A DNA stretch of 64,000 bases from JANPIX01 sp031425195 (GCA_031425195.1 JANPIX010000001.1:62001-126000); one strand, 5' to 3'; counted from the stretch's first letter, positions 52,068 to 61,831 are shown. Notes: generated from the sequence alone by a model not told the origin. Program-made: numbers and translations.

Positions 52068-52104
52068 AAAAAAGGTTGCCCGGCAGGAACAGGCCCTGCC
52101 GGGC
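52068..52104 (-). terminator. Hairpin with T tract between rhaS and rhaT
   Basis: On the minus strand GCCCGGCAGG pairs with CCTGCCGGGC around a 7-base loop (52104-52078), then AACC and TTTTTT (52073-52068). It sits 20 bases after the rhaS stop. In this position it is likely a partial terminator or 3' stabiliser that gives more binding protein than membrane components. Confidence 0.82.
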
Positions 52105-52123
52105 GGTGCATTCGGTCAACCGA

Positions 52124-53113
52124 TCAGAACACCGATTTGAATTCTTCGATGTTCGACTTGTCATAGGTGAACGGGTCAGACATGGCCGCCTCGCCCTTGT
52201 CGTCAAGCGTCGCTTCGCCCATCCGGCCCATGCCGATCTTGGCACCCGGTTCGGTCGTCGCACCCTTGTTGATGTTGTAGGCAAGCATGGTGGCCGCATA
52301 GCCCAGATCAATCGGGTTCCAGATCGCAAAGGAAACCGTGGCACCGGATTCGACAGCACCCGCCATTTCCGACGGCAGACCCAGACCGGTGACGTTGACC
52401 TTGCCGATCAGCCCGGCGTCCGTCACGGCCTGCGATGCCGCCAGAATACCCACTGTCGTCGGCGCGATGATCGCCTTGAGGTTCGGGTAGGTGGCAATCA
52501 GGCCCTGCGCTTCGCGGTACGATTTGTCGGCCAGATCATCGCCATAAACGGTGGCGACAAGATTGATGCCCGGATAGTTCGGCAAGACCTTCGTGGCCTC
52601 TTCGATCCAGATGTTCTGGTTGGTCGACGTTGACGTGGCCGACAGGATCGCCACATCGCCGCCGTCCGGCATGTGATCTGCCGCCAGCTTGATGATCGTG
52701 TTGCCGATCAGCGCGCTTGACGACGGGTTGAGGTGCATCTGCCGGCCTTCGGGGGCGACGCCGGAGTCCCACGAGATGACGGTGATCCCGCGTTCCATCG
52801 CCTTTTGCAGCGTGGGGGCGACGGCGTCCGGATCGTTGGCGGAAATCGCGATGGCGTCCACACCCTGCGCGATCAGGCTGTTGATAACCTCGATCTGGCC
52901 TTCGGCCGTCGTGTCGGTCGGGCCCGTGTAGATGATCTCCACATCGCCCAGTTCGGCCGCCGCTTCTTGCGCGCCCTTGTTGGCCGCCTCAAAAAAGCCG
53001 ATGCCCAGCGCCTTGACGACCAGGGCAATCTTGACGGTTTCCGCCGCAGCGGCGGTCGAGAACAATACGGTGGCCAATGCCGCAGATGTCAGGGCCTTTC
53101 TCAGAATGCTCAT
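52124..53113 (-). CDS. rhaS: Periplasmic rhamnose-binding protein
   Basis: A 329-residue Peripla_BP_4 protein. Signal peptide ~1-24 (LTSAALATVLFSTAAAAE). VDAIAISANDPDAVAPTLQKAMERGITVISWDS and KAIIAPTTVGILAASQAV are the two-lobed sugar-binding motifs of RhaS/AI-2-type proteins. It lies 30 bases after rhaR on the same strand. Confidence 0.92.
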   Translation of the reverse strand: MSILRKALTSAALATVLFSTAAAAETVKIALVVKALGIGFFEAANKGAQEAAAELGDVEIIYTGPTDTTAEGQIEVINSLIAQGVDAIAISANDPDAVAPTLQKAMERGITVISWDSGVAPEGRQMHLNPSSSALIGNTIIKLAADHMPDGGDVAILSATSTSTNQNIWIEEATKVLPNYPGINLVATVYGDDLADKSYREAQGLIATYPNLKAIIAPTTVGILAASQAVTDAGLIGKVNVTGLGLPSEMAGAVESGATVSFAIWNPIDLGYAATMLAYNINKGATTEPGAKIGMGRMGEATLDDKGEAAMSDPFTYDKSNIEEFKSVF

Positions 53114-53143
53114 GTTTTCCTCCCGATGAGCCGCATTATCGCG

Positions 53144-53956
53144 TCAGCCCTCACTGACGCGGTCGTTCGTCTTGTCCGCTGCGCCCGGCTGCGCCACGAT
53201 CAATCTTATGTCTGCCGATTCCAGCATGGCCGCGTCGCGGTCTGTGATGCCATCATCCGTGATCACCGTGTGGATGCGCGACAGCGCGCACAACAGCAGG
53301 CTGGAGCGGGCTGCGAACTTGGTACTGTCCGCCAGCACCACCAGTTCATCTGCCTGCCCGATCAGTTTCTGCTCCGCCTGCACCAGCAGCGGGTCGCCCT
53401 CCATCAGGCCAAGCGGCCCCAGCCCGCGACAGCCCATGAACATGCGGCGCGCATAGAAATGACGGCTGCCGTCTTCGTCGAACGGCGACAGGATGATGTT
53501 CTGTTCACGGTAGATGGCCCCCGCCGGCACCAGCACAGTATTCCGTGAATGTTTGAGCAGGTGGTCGGCAATCGGAAAACTGTTGGTGAACACCTGAAGC
53601 CGCTTTGCGGTCAAAGGGTGAACCATCTGAAACGTCGTGGTGCCGCCGTTGATGATGATGGGTTCCCCATCTTCGCACAGGTCCACGGCGGCGCGGGCGA
53701 TGGCTCGTTTCTGGGCAATCCGGATGGCTTCGTTGACGCTGAACGGACGCGCGTTAAGGCCAACGTATTGCGGCGGCGCGATGGATTCGGCCCCGCCCCG
53801 CACGCGGCGCAGTTTCTTTTGCACATGCAGCGTGGCGACATCACGGCGGACTGTTGCCTCGGAAGACCCTGTCAACGTCACAAGATCCGACACCGTGACC
53901 ACGGGCCGCCCCTCGATCGCTGACAATATCACCCTGTGCCGTTCCGTTTCGTGCAT
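53144..53956 (-). CDS. rhaR: DeoR-family regulator of rhamnose genes
   Basis: A 270-residue DeoR regulator. N-terminal HTH (VSDLVTLTGSSEATVRRDVATLHVQKKLRRVRGGAE), then a DeoRC sugar-phosphate sensor domain with INGGTTTFQMV and FTNSFPIADHLL. ATG 53956 has GGGGAAG upstream; the longer in-frame start at 54007 falls in the operator array. First gene of the leftward rha operon; divergent from rhaD. Confidence 0.92.
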   Translation of the reverse strand: MHETERHRVILSAIEGRPVVTVSDLVTLTGSSEATVRRDVATLHVQKKLRRVRGGAESIAPPQYVGLNARPFSVNEAIRIAQKRAIARAAVDLCEDGEPIIINGGTTTFQMVHPLTAKRLQVFTNSFPIADHLLKHSRNTVLVPAGAIYREQNIILSPFDEDGSRHFYARRMFMGCRGLGPLGLMEGDPLLVQAEQKLIGQADELVVLADSTKFAARSSLLLCALSRIHTVITDDGITDRDAAMLESADIRLIVAQPGAADKTNDRVSEG

Positions 53957-53993
53957 TTGGCTTCCCCCACGTTCTGACACGTTTTCACCGACA

Positions 53994-54072
53994 TCAATCA
54001 ATGTCAATCATTTTCAATCATGTTTCCGCTTTCTGCGCTGCAGCATGATTGATCCTGATTGAATGTGATTGA
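53994..54072. promoter_or_regulatory. Symmetric six-site operator array between rhaR and rhaD
   Basis: TCAATCA occurs at 53994, 54004 and 54014, each exactly 10 bases apart. Its reverse complement TGATTGA occurs at 54046, 54056 and 54066, again 10 bases apart. The whole forms an inverted array centred near 54033. One helical turn per repeat places all sites on one face of the DNA. The array fills the divergent rhaR-rhaD promoter region and is the obvious RhaR binding site. Confidence 0.85.
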
Positions 54073-54121
54073 CATTGGCAGACCCTTCGGCACATTTGCC
54101 ACAAACCCAGCGGAGGACAGC

Positions 54122-56221
54122 ATGACAGGCGCAACGGAGAAACCGCTTCAAAACCTGTGGGACACGGCCAAGGCCGCAAGCATGTCCGAACCTGAAAAGC
54201 TTTTGTATCGCTCCAACCTTTTAGGCTCGGACAAGCGGATCACGAACTATGGCGGCGGCAACACAAGCGCCAAGGTCATGCAGAAAGACCCGCTGACCGG
54301 CCAGATGGTCGAAGTGATGTGGGTCAAGGGGTCAGGCGGCGATGTCGGTTCGATCAAGATGGACGGCTTTGCCACCTTGTACATGGACAAGCTGCGGGCG
54401 CTGAAATCCGTTTATCGCGGGGTGGCGTTTGAAGATGAAATGGTGGGCTACCTTCCCCACTGCACCTTCAATCTCAATCCGCGCGCCGCCAGCATCGACA
54501 CGCCGCTGCACGCCTATGTGCCGCGCAAACACGTCGACCACATGCATCCCGATGCCATCATCGCCATCGCCGCCTCGGCCAATTCGCGCGACCTGACGGC
54601 GCGGATCTTCGGCGACGATATCGGCTGGCTGCCGTGGAAACGCCCCGGCTATGAACTCGGTTTGTGGCTTGAGGATTTCTGCCAGAAAAACCCGCAGGCC
54701 AAAGGGGTCGTGCTGGAAAGCCACGGCCTGTTCACCTGGGATGATGATGCCGAAACCTGCTATGCGCTGACGCTGGAGATCATTCAGAAGGCAATGGATT
54801 GGTTCGCGGCAGAAACCGCAGGCAAGACGGTCTTCGGCGGCGCCGTCAGGCAAAGCCTTGATGCCCCGGCCCGCCAGTCGGTGGCGGCGCGGCTGATGCC
54901 CGCCATCCGGGGCATGATTTCGGCAGATCACCACATGGTCGGCCATTTCGACGATCAGCCCGCCGTTCTGGAATTCGTGAACTCGGCGCGGCTGGCCCCG
55001 CTTGCCGCACTTGGCACGTCGTGCCCCGATCACTTCCTGCGCACCAAGATCTGCCCGCTGGTGGTGGGGTTTGATCCGGCTGCACCCGACGTTGAGGCAA
55101 CTGTTTCGGCCCTAGGTGGGCAAATCGAGGCCTACCGCCAATCCTATGCCGCCTATTACGACCGCTGCAAACATCCCGACAGCCCGCCCCTGCGCGACCC
55201 GAATGCGGTGGTCTATCTGGTGCCCGGTGTGGGCATGCTGACCTTTGCCAAGGACAAGGCGACGGCGCGGATATCGGCGGAATTCTATGCCAACGCCATC
55301 AATGTAATGCGCGGGGCGGACACCGTTTCCACCTATTGCGGCCTGCCGGAACAAGAGGCGTTCGACATCGAATACTGGCTGTTGGAAGAGGCCAAGCTGC
55401 AACGTCTGCCAAAACCCAAATCGCTCGCCGGGCGTGTGGCTCTCATCACCGGCGGTGCCGGGGGCATCGGGGCTGCAACCGCAGAACGCTATCTGCGCGA
55501 AGGGGCCTGCGTGCTGCTGGCCGACATCGACGGTGACGCACTGACGGCAACGGGCAATCAGCTGGCCCAGCGCCATGGGCGCGATGTCGTGCGGACCGTG
55601 CAGATGAACGTCACGGACGAGGCTCAAGTGATCGCCGCCCATGCCACCGCCGCCATCGAATTCGGGGGCCTCGACATTCTGGTGTCGAACGCGGGCATCG
55701 CCTCATCCGCCCCGATCGAGGAAACGACGCTCGCCTTGTGGAACCGCAATATGGATATCCTCTCGACAGGGTATTTCTTGGTCAGCAGGGAATCGTTCAA
55801 ACTGTTCCGCGTGCAGGCAATGGGCGGGGCGGTGGTGTTTGTCGCGTCGAAAAACGGCCTTGCCGCAAGCCCGAACGCCGCCGCCTATTGCACGGCAAAG
55901 GCCGCCGAAATTCATCTGGCGCGGTGCCTTGCGCTGGAAGGGGCCGAGGCGGGCATCCGCGTCAATGTCGTGAACCCCGACGCCGTGCTGCGCGGGTCAA
56001 AGATCTGGTCAGGCGACTGGCTGGATCAACGCGCCTCGACCTACAAGACCGACAAGGACGGGCTGGAGGAAATGTACCGCCAACGCTCGCTTCTCAAACG
56101 CTCGGTCCTGCCCGAAGATATCGCCGAGGCCGCCTATTTTCTTGCATCCGATCTGTCGTCCAAATCGACGGGAAACATCCTGAACGTCGACGCAGGCAAC
56201 GTTCAAGCCTTCACGAGGTAA
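54122..56221 (+). CDS. rhaD: Bifunctional rhamnulose-1-phosphate aldolase/short-chain dehydrogenase
   Basis: A 699-residue fusion. Residues ~1-415 are a class II aldolase/adducin-type domain (TNYGGGNTSAKVM, HPDAIIAIAAS, LESHGLFTW with zinc His). Residues ~430-699 are an SDR: GRVALITGGAGGIGAA (NAD), LVSNAGIASSAPIE and the YCTAK catalytic pair. It cleaves rhamnulose-1-phosphate to dihydroxyacetone phosphate and lactaldehyde and oxidises lactaldehyde. ATG 54122 follows GGAGGA; the longer start at 54059 lies inside the operator array. 3 bases separate it from rhaI. Confidence 0.95.
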   Translation: MTGATEKPLQNLWDTAKAASMSEPEKLLYRSNLLGSDKRITNYGGGNTSAKVMQKDPLTGQMVEVMWVKGSGGDVGSIKMDGFATLYMDKLRALKSVYRGVAFEDEMVGYLPHCTFNLNPRAASIDTPLHAYVPRKHVDHMHPDAIIAIAASANSRDLTARIFGDDIGWLPWKRPGYELGLWLEDFCQKNPQAKGVVLESHGLFTWDDDAETCYALTLEIIQKAMDWFAAETAGKTVFGGAVRQSLDAPARQSVAARLMPAIRGMISADHHMVGHFDDQPAVLEFVNSARLAPLAALGTSCPDHFLRTKICPLVVGFDPAAPDVEATVSALGGQIEAYRQSYAAYYDRCKHPDSPPLRDPNAVVYLVPGVGMLTFAKDKATARISAEFYANAINVMRGADTVSTYCGLPEQEAFDIEYWLLEEAKLQRLPKPKSLAGRVALITGGAGGIGAATAERYLREGACVLLADIDGDALTATGNQLAQRHGRDVVRTVQMNVTDEAQVIAAHATAAIEFGGLDILVSNAGIASSAPIEETTLALWNRNMDILSTGYFLVSRESFKLFRVQAMGGAVVFVASKNGLAASPNAAAYCTAKAAEIHLARCLALEGAEAGIRVNVVNPDAVLRGSKIWSGDWLDQRASTYKTDKDGLEEMYRQRSLLKRSVLPEDIAEAAYFLASDLSSKSTGNILNVDAGNVQAFTR

Positions 56222-56224
56222 GCC

Positions 56225-57499
56225 ATGATCGACCCCCATCTGATCGACGCCGAAAACGCATCACGCCGTGCCGCGCTGCAGGACGACTATGACGCGCTTG
56301 GGCATCAACTGGACCGGCGCGGAATAGACATCGCGGCTTTGCAGGCTAAAGTGGCGGCCTACGGCGTGGCCGTTCCAAGCTGGGGCGTGGGCAGTGGCGG
56401 CACGCGTTTTGCCCGGTTCCCGGGCGAGGGCGAACCCCGCCACATCTTTGACAAGCTCGACGATTGCGGCGTGATCCAGCAACTGACGCGGGCCACACCC
56501 ACCGTCAGCCTGCACATCCCATGGGACAAGGCCCCGCCGTCCGACCTGCTGGCCAAGGCGGCGCAGGTTGGGATGACCTTCGACGCGATGAATTCGAACA
56601 CGTTTCAGGATCAGGCAGACCAACCCCATTCCTACAAGCACGGGTCGGTGTCGAACGCAGCGGCGGCAACCCGTGCCCAGGCCGTTGCCCATAACATCGA
56701 GTGCATCGAAATCGGGCGCGCTATCGGATCAAAGGCGCTGACCGTCTGGGTTGGTGACGGGTCCAACTTTCCCGGCCAGCAGGATTTCACCCGGCAGTTC
56801 GACCGTTACATGGACAGTCTGGCGCAAATCTACGCGGCAATGCCGGACGACTGGCGGCTGTTCACCGAACACAAGATGTACGAACCGGCCTTCTATTCCA
56901 CTGTGGTTCAGGACTGGGGCACGAATTACATCATCGCGACGGAACTTGGCCCAAAGGCGTTCTGCCTTGTCGATCTGGGCCACCATGCGCCCAACGTGAA
57001 CATCGAAATGATCGTCGCCCGCCTGATCCGTCAGCGCAAACTGGGCGGCTTTCACTTCAATGACAGCAAATATGGCGATGACGATCTGGATACCGGCAGC
57101 GTCGACCCCTATCGCCTGTTCCTTGTGTTCAACGAACTCGTCGCAGCCGAAGGCGTGCCCGGGTTCAGTCCCGCCCACATGCTCGACCAAAGTCACAACG
57201 TCACCGATCCCATCGAAAGCCTGATCATCTCCGCGACGGAAGTGCAGCGCGCCTATGCGCTGGCGCTTCTGGTGGATCGCAAGGCCCTGATGGCGGCGCA
57301 GAACGCCAATGATGCGCTGGCCGCGACCATGGAGCTCAAACGCGCGTTTCGCACCGATGTGGAACCTGTTCTCGCCATGGCCCGACTGCATCAGGGTGCC
57401 GCCATCGACCCCATCGCCACCTTCCGCGCCAGCGGCTACCGCGCGCAAGTGGCGGCTGTCCGGCCAAAGGCCACGGGGGCGGGGGGCGGGATCGTTTGA
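56225..57499 (+). CDS. rhaI: L-rhamnose isomerase (rhizobial type)
   Basis: A 424-residue TIM-barrel isomerase. WGVGSGGTRFARFPGEGEPR, HIPWDKAPPSDL, FTEHKMYEP, LGHHAPNVNIEMIVARL and GGFHFNDSKYGDDDLDTGSVDPYRLF carry the metal and substrate residues. It converts rhamnose to rhamnulose. GAGGTAA precedes the ATG. Not homologous in length to E. coli RhaA; this is the form found with rhaD in rhizobia and Rhodobacterales. Confidence 0.94.
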   Translation: MIDPHLIDAENASRRAALQDDYDALGHQLDRRGIDIAALQAKVAAYGVAVPSWGVGSGGTRFARFPGEGEPRHIFDKLDDCGVIQQLTRATPTVSLHIPWDKAPPSDLLAKAAQVGMTFDAMNSNTFQDQADQPHSYKHGSVSNAAAATRAQAVAHNIECIEIGRAIGSKALTVWVGDGSNFPGQQDFTRQFDRYMDSLAQIYAAMPDDWRLFTEHKMYEPAFYSTVVQDWGTNYIIATELGPKAFCLVDLGHHAPNVNIEMIVARLIRQRKLGGFHFNDSKYGDDDLDTGSVDPYRLFLVFNELVAAEGVPGFSPAHMLDQSHNVTDPIESLIISATEVQRAYALALLVDRKALMAAQNANDALAATMELKRAFRTDVEPVLAMARLHQGAAIDPIATFRASGYRAQVAAVRPKATGAGGGIV

Positions 57500-57612
57500 A
57501 TAACGGCGGGGCGCGGTGCGAGTTCGGACAGGCCTTGAGCCACGCACCGCGCGCTTGCCATCCGCATGATTCTGGCGCAGCTTGATCGCTCCCGCAGGAT
57601 GAGGTGGTCGCG

Positions 57613-58995
57613 ATGGTCGTTCGGACGTTGGCAGGCGGCATCAGCGGCGACCTTCGCGATCTGGACGGAAACTTCGGTCACGACAACGATGTAGTCACTG
57701 TGCTTTACGACCCCATTTCGTACGATTACCAGATTTTCACACGGTCCGGGGCCGACAAAATCAACCTGCAAAACGCGAACGCAAACAGCCGGCATGATGT
57801 CTATGCCGGGGCGGGCCGCGATTCCGTTTATGGCGGCGCGGGGATCGACGTCGTCTATGACCAATCTGGCAATGACTTATTCACGTTGGGCGGCGGAATT
57901 GACATTTACCGCAGCGGCAACGGCGACGATACCGCACGGGGCGGAAGCGGATCCGACAGGATCGAATTCAATTACCTCACCGATAACTTGGACAATTTCA
58001 CGCGTATTACCAAAGGCATCACCTGCGATCTGGCCAAGATCGGCGTCCAGAATTTCGGCATCTTCGGCAAGGACGTGATTTCCGGGTTCGAGAACGTGGT
58101 TGGCGGTGATGGAGCAGACCGCTTTTTTGGATCAGCGGCGGCCAATGTCCTGGACGGCAGTGGCGGCAACGATGTGCTGAATGGCCGCGACGGGACGGAT
58201 TACCTGTTCGGCGGTGACGGCAGGGACAGCCTTTTCGGTGGAAATGGTATGGACAGCCTCGACGGTGGCACGGGCAAGGATTCCCTGTCCAGCGGCGATG
58301 GCGACGACAGCCTGACCGGCGATGAAGCGGACGACAGGCTTTTCGGCGGGGCCGGGTCGGACTACTTTTTCGGGGGCGCAGGGAATGACACGCAGAGCGG
58401 CGGGGCCGGGCGTGACACGCTTTACGGCGGCAGCGACCATGACATTCTGAGTGGCGGCAGCGGAAACGACACACTGTCGGGCATCGCCGGAAACGACACC
58501 TTGACCGGCGATGGCGGGAACGATTCGCTTTTTGGCGGTGAAGGCAAGGATGTGCTTTCGGGCGGCTCAGCCGTGGATTACCTGAATGGCGACAACGGTG
58601 AGGACAGGTTCATCGGCGGCGGCGGCGCGGATGCGTTCTCGCTGATAGAAAGCATTGCCGCGTGTGATGTGGTGGTTTTTACCCGGCTTTCGGACAGTGA
58701 CACCGGCAACGTCACGGGGACGATCGACGAAATCCGCTATTTCGATCAGGGGGGCACCGTCACCGATGACCTGATTGACCTGCGCGCCATAGACGCCAAT
58801 CCGGACCGGCCGGGCAATCAGGCTTTCCTGTTTCGCGGGACTGGCAATTTCAATTCCCCGTCAGGCGAGGTGCGGCTGATTGAAAGCGTTTCCGGCACGC
58901 TGGTGCAGGTCGACATCGACGGCGATGGGCGCAGCGAGATGAACTTTCTTGTCGTCGGCGTGACAGGCCTGACGGGCGCCGATTTCTTTCTTTGA
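57613..58995 (+). CDS. RTX calcium-binding repeat protein
   Basis: A 460-residue protein. Residues ~60-110 hold degenerate repeats, ~170-345 hold more than a dozen GGxGxDxLx-type nonapeptides (GGDGRDSLF, GGAGSDYFF, GGAGRDTLY and others), and the last ~100 residues end in a hydrophobic GADFFL tail. No catalytic domain is visible. There is no signal peptide, so type I export is expected, yet no exporter is in the window. ATG 57613 is chosen with GAGG upstream; GTG 57604 is in frame. Likely a surface or matrix protein. Converges with caiD at 4 bases. Confidence 0.87.
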   Translation: MVVRTLAGGISGDLRDLDGNFGHDNDVVTVLYDPISYDYQIFTRSGADKINLQNANANSRHDVYAGAGRDSVYGGAGIDVVYDQSGNDLFTLGGGIDIYRSGNGDDTARGGSGSDRIEFNYLTDNLDNFTRITKGITCDLAKIGVQNFGIFGKDVISGFENVVGGDGADRFFGSAAANVLDGSGGNDVLNGRDGTDYLFGGDGRDSLFGGNGMDSLDGGTGKDSLSSGDGDDSLTGDEADDRLFGGAGSDYFFGGAGNDTQSGGAGRDTLYGGSDHDILSGGSGNDTLSGIAGNDTLTGDGGNDSLFGGEGKDVLSGGSAVDYLNGDNGEDRFIGGGGADAFSLIESIAACDVVVFTRLSDSDTGNVTGTIDEIRYFDQGGTVTDDLIDLRAIDANPDRPGNQAFLFRGTGNFNSPSGEVRLIESVSGTLVQVDIDGDGRSEMNFLVVGVTGLTGADFFL

Positions 58996-58999
58996 CGGG

Positions 59000-59794
59000 T
59001 CACTTCCCCCGCCACACCGGATCGCGCTTTTCGGCAAAGGCGCGCGCGCCTTCCAGTTGGTCGTCGCTGCCATAAAGCCGGTCAATGGTGGCGAACTGCC
59101 GTTTTGTCACGCGGTTCAGCGCATCCTGAAACCGCATCGCCTCGGCCTCGCGCACGACTTCCTTGATGGCGGCATAGACAAGCGGCGGCCCCTGTTCCAA
59201 AAGCCGCGCCAAGGCCCATGCCTTCGGCATCAGATCGGCGGGCGTGGTGATTTCGCGCAGCAATCCCCAACGCAGCGCCTCGTCCGCGTCGAACCAGCGG
59301 CCCGTCAGCAAAAGATCCATCGCGACGTGATAGGGGATGCGCTTGGGCAGTTTGATGCTGGCGGCATCGGCCACCGTGCCAGACCGGATTTCGGGCAGCG
59401 CAAAGGTGGCATTGTCGCTGGCAAGGATCAGGTCGCACGACAGCGCCAGTTCCAGCCCCCCGCCGCAGCAGATGCCGTTCACTGCCGCAATCACCGGCTT
59501 GTTCAGGTTGGGCAGTTCTTGCAGGCCGCCAAAGCCGCCCACACCGTAATCCCCATCCACCGCATCACCGGCCGCGGCAGCCTTCAGATCCCAACCGGGG
59601 CAGAAGAACTTTTCCCCCTCCGCCCGCAGGATGGCCACGCGCAGGGTGTCGTCGTCGCGAAAGGCGCGGAACACCTGCCCCATGATCCGGCTTGTTACCA
59701 AATCGATGGCATTGGCACGGGGCCGGTCAAGCGTCACCTCCAGCACTGCCCCCTCCACGCGGGTGCGGATCGGGCCTTCGGTCAGCATGTCCAT
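59000..59794 (-). CDS. Carnitinyl-CoA dehydratase / crotonobetainyl-CoA hydratase-like (CaiD type)
   Basis: A 264-residue crotonase. VILRAEGEKFFCPGWDLKAAA and VNGICCGGGLELALSCDLILAS give the oxyanion hole; FALPEIRSGTVADAA holds the catalytic Glu region, and YHVAMDLLLTGRWFDADEAL follows. The PGWDLKA and PEIRSG patterns are those of CaiD rather than generic enoyl-CoA hydratase. The ATG overlaps the ligase stop by one base. Last gene of the leftward operon. Confidence 0.85.
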   Translation of the reverse strand: MDMLTEGPIRTRVEGAVLEVTLDRPRANAIDLVTSRIMGQVFRAFRDDDTLRVAILRAEGEKFFCPGWDLKAAAAGDAVDGDYGVGGFGGLQELPNLNKPVIAAVNGICCGGGLELALSCDLILASDNATFALPEIRSGTVADAASIKLPKRIPYHVAMDLLLTGRWFDADEALRWGLLREITTPADLMPKAWALARLLEQGPPLVYAAIKEVVREAEAMRFQDALNRVTKRQFATIDRLYGSDDQLEGARAFAEKRDPVWRGK

Positions 59795-61791
59795 CACACC
59801 CTCTTTCTTTTCACGAGCGCATCCACGGCCACAGCCCCCTGATGACGCAGGATCACCGGATTGATCTCGATCTCACACAGCGTCGCATCGTTTTGCATCA
59901 GCGTCGACACCCGCATTGCCACGTCGATCAAAGCCGCGACATCCGCGCGGGGCCTGCCCCGATACCCGTCAAGCAAGGGCCACAGCCGAAGGGTCCGTAA
60001 CCCATCTTCAATCGCCGATGCCGTCACTGGCAAGACCAGCGTCACCGTATCCGCCAGAAGTTCCGCCGCAACACCGCCAAGGCCAAGTGTCATGGTCATT
60101 CCGTACACCGGGTCACGCTGCACGCCCAACAAAACTTCGGCAACGCCGTCTGTCACCATTTCTTCGGCCAGATACCCCGACGCCCCCGGAATGTCGGTCT
60201 GCCCTTCCAACGTGGTCAACCCAAGGCGAACAGCCCCGGCCTCGGTCTTGTGGGCAAAGCCCAATCCCTTGAAGGCAAGTGGCGGCACAAGTGACCTGGC
60301 CAGGGTACTCACCCCCGCCACCGTAGCCGCCACCACACCTCGCGGCACCGCGATGCCCGCCTCGCGCAGCACCGCCTTCGCCTCATGTTCGGGCAGCAGA
60401 TCGCCCTCCGCTAAGGGCAGCGCCGGAAAGGGCCGCCAACCAGCCTCTCCCGTGGGCGTCTGCACGGCGCGAAGTGCCGCCAGCGCGGGTTCAAGGCCCA
60501 TAAGCGGGGCAATTCCGCTGTCAATCATCGCAATCGCGCGCCCTTCATCAAAGTTTTCTGGCAAAGACGACACCGGAAAAGCAGGTTTTCCCGTCGCCCT
60601 TTGCGCCGCGACGATGGCATCAAGCGCGGGCTGGAAACTCGCCGGATCGCAGCGGTCCGGGCGGGGCGGATCGATGACGAAAATCCCAGCGTCATACCCG
60701 TGCAGCATCGATGTAAACACGTCCGTGCTGCGCGGCCCGTCGCCCCAGATGAAGGTGTGATAGTCAAGCGGATTGGCGATGGTGACAATCGGCCCCAAGA
60801 TCGCGCCCAACCGTGCCTTCTGATCCGCCGCCGGTGGCGGAAACTGCAATCCAAACCGCGCGGCAAGATCGGCCACCAGCCCCGCTTCGCCGCCAGAACA
60901 GGACAGTGAACACAACCGCGCCCCCAGACGCGGGCCATGAACATGAAAGATCTTTAACGTTTCGATCAGTTCGGCGGGACTGTCGACTTCGGCCACCCCG
61001 ATGCGCTGCAAAAACGCGGACGACGATGCGCCGCCCCCGGCCAGGGATGCAGTATGCGATTGCGCTGCCACGCGGGACAGTTCCGTTTTGCCCGATTTTA
61101 TGCACACGATACCTTTGCCAGCGGCCTGTGCCGCCTCGGCCATTGCGGCAAAGGCGGGGGCGTCGTCGATCCCTTCGATATAAAGACCAATGGCTGTCAC
61201 CCGGTCATCGTCCAGCAGCGCCGAAGCAAGCTCTGCCAACCCCACCTGCGCCGCATTGCCAAGGCAGGCGACATAGGCCACGGGCAGGCCACGCGTCTGC
61301 ATCGTCATGTTGATCACAATGTTCGACGACTGCGATACAAGCGCCACGCCGCGATGCACGCGCCGTCCGCCATGCTGATCCGGCCACAAAAGCGCACCGT
61401 CCAGATAGTTGATCACACCGTAACAGTTTGGCCCCAGAATGGGCATGTTGCCCGCCGCTGTCACAAGGCGTGCCTGCAGGGCGGCGTCCCCCGCCTCTTC
61501 CCAGCCGCTTGCGAAACAGATGGCACCGCCTGCGCCCATGGCGGAAAGTTCGGCTACTACGTCGATGGTGGCATGGCGGTTGACGCCCACAAAGGTGGCA
61601 TCCGGCGCGTCAGGCAGGTCCGCCAGACTGGGATAAGCGCCAAGGCCGCCGACCTCGGTCCGTTTCGGATGGACAGGCCAGACGGGGCCGTCAAACCCCA
61701 TCTTGGCGCATTGTTCGATCACGTTCTCGGCCCAGCCGCCACCCAGTACGGCGATGGATCGCGGCCGCAGCAAACGATCAAGTCTGTTCAT
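59794..61791 (-). CDS. NDP-forming acyl-CoA synthetase (acetate-CoA ligase family)
   Basis: A 665-residue protein. CoA-binding domain (RPRSIAVLGGGWAENVIEQC, GPNCYGVINYLDGALLW), two succinyl-CoA ligase-like domains (ALVSQSSNIVINM, SLSCSGGEAGLVADL), then an ATP-grasp domain (LPEHEAKAVLREAGIAVPRGV, LAFKGLGFAHKTEAGAVRLGL, EINPVIL). It would activate carnitine or crotonobetaine to the CoA thioester, replacing the AMP-forming CaiC. ATG 61791 is used; the longer frame to 61950 overlaps the dehydrogenase. Substrate is inferred from context. Confidence 0.85.
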   Translation of the reverse strand: MNRLDRLLRPRSIAVLGGGWAENVIEQCAKMGFDGPVWPVHPKRTEVGGLGAYPSLADLPDAPDATFVGVNRHATIDVVAELSAMGAGGAICFASGWEEAGDAALQARLVTAAGNMPILGPNCYGVINYLDGALLWPDQHGGRRVHRGVALVSQSSNIVINMTMQTRGLPVAYVACLGNAAQVGLAELASALLDDDRVTAIGLYIEGIDDAPAFAAMAEAAQAAGKGIVCIKSGKTELSRVAAQSHTASLAGGGASSSAFLQRIGVAEVDSPAELIETLKIFHVHGPRLGARLCSLSCSGGEAGLVADLAARFGLQFPPPAADQKARLGAILGPIVTIANPLDYHTFIWGDGPRSTDVFTSMLHGYDAGIFVIDPPRPDRCDPASFQPALDAIVAAQRATGKPAFPVSSLPENFDEGRAIAMIDSGIAPLMGLEPALAALRAVQTPTGEAGWRPFPALPLAEGDLLPEHEAKAVLREAGIAVPRGVVAATVAGVSTLARSLVPPLAFKGLGFAHKTEAGAVRLGLTTLEGQTDIPGASGYLAEEMVTDGVAEVLLGVQRDPVYGMTMTLGLGGVAAELLADTVTLVLPVTASAIEDGLRTLRLWPLLDGYRGRPRADVAALIDVAMRVSTLMQNDATLCEIEINPVILRHQGAVAVDALVKRKRV

Positions 61792-61831
61792 GCCGGCACC
61801 CCGGCGACGAAGAACGCTGTTCGCAGCGCGA

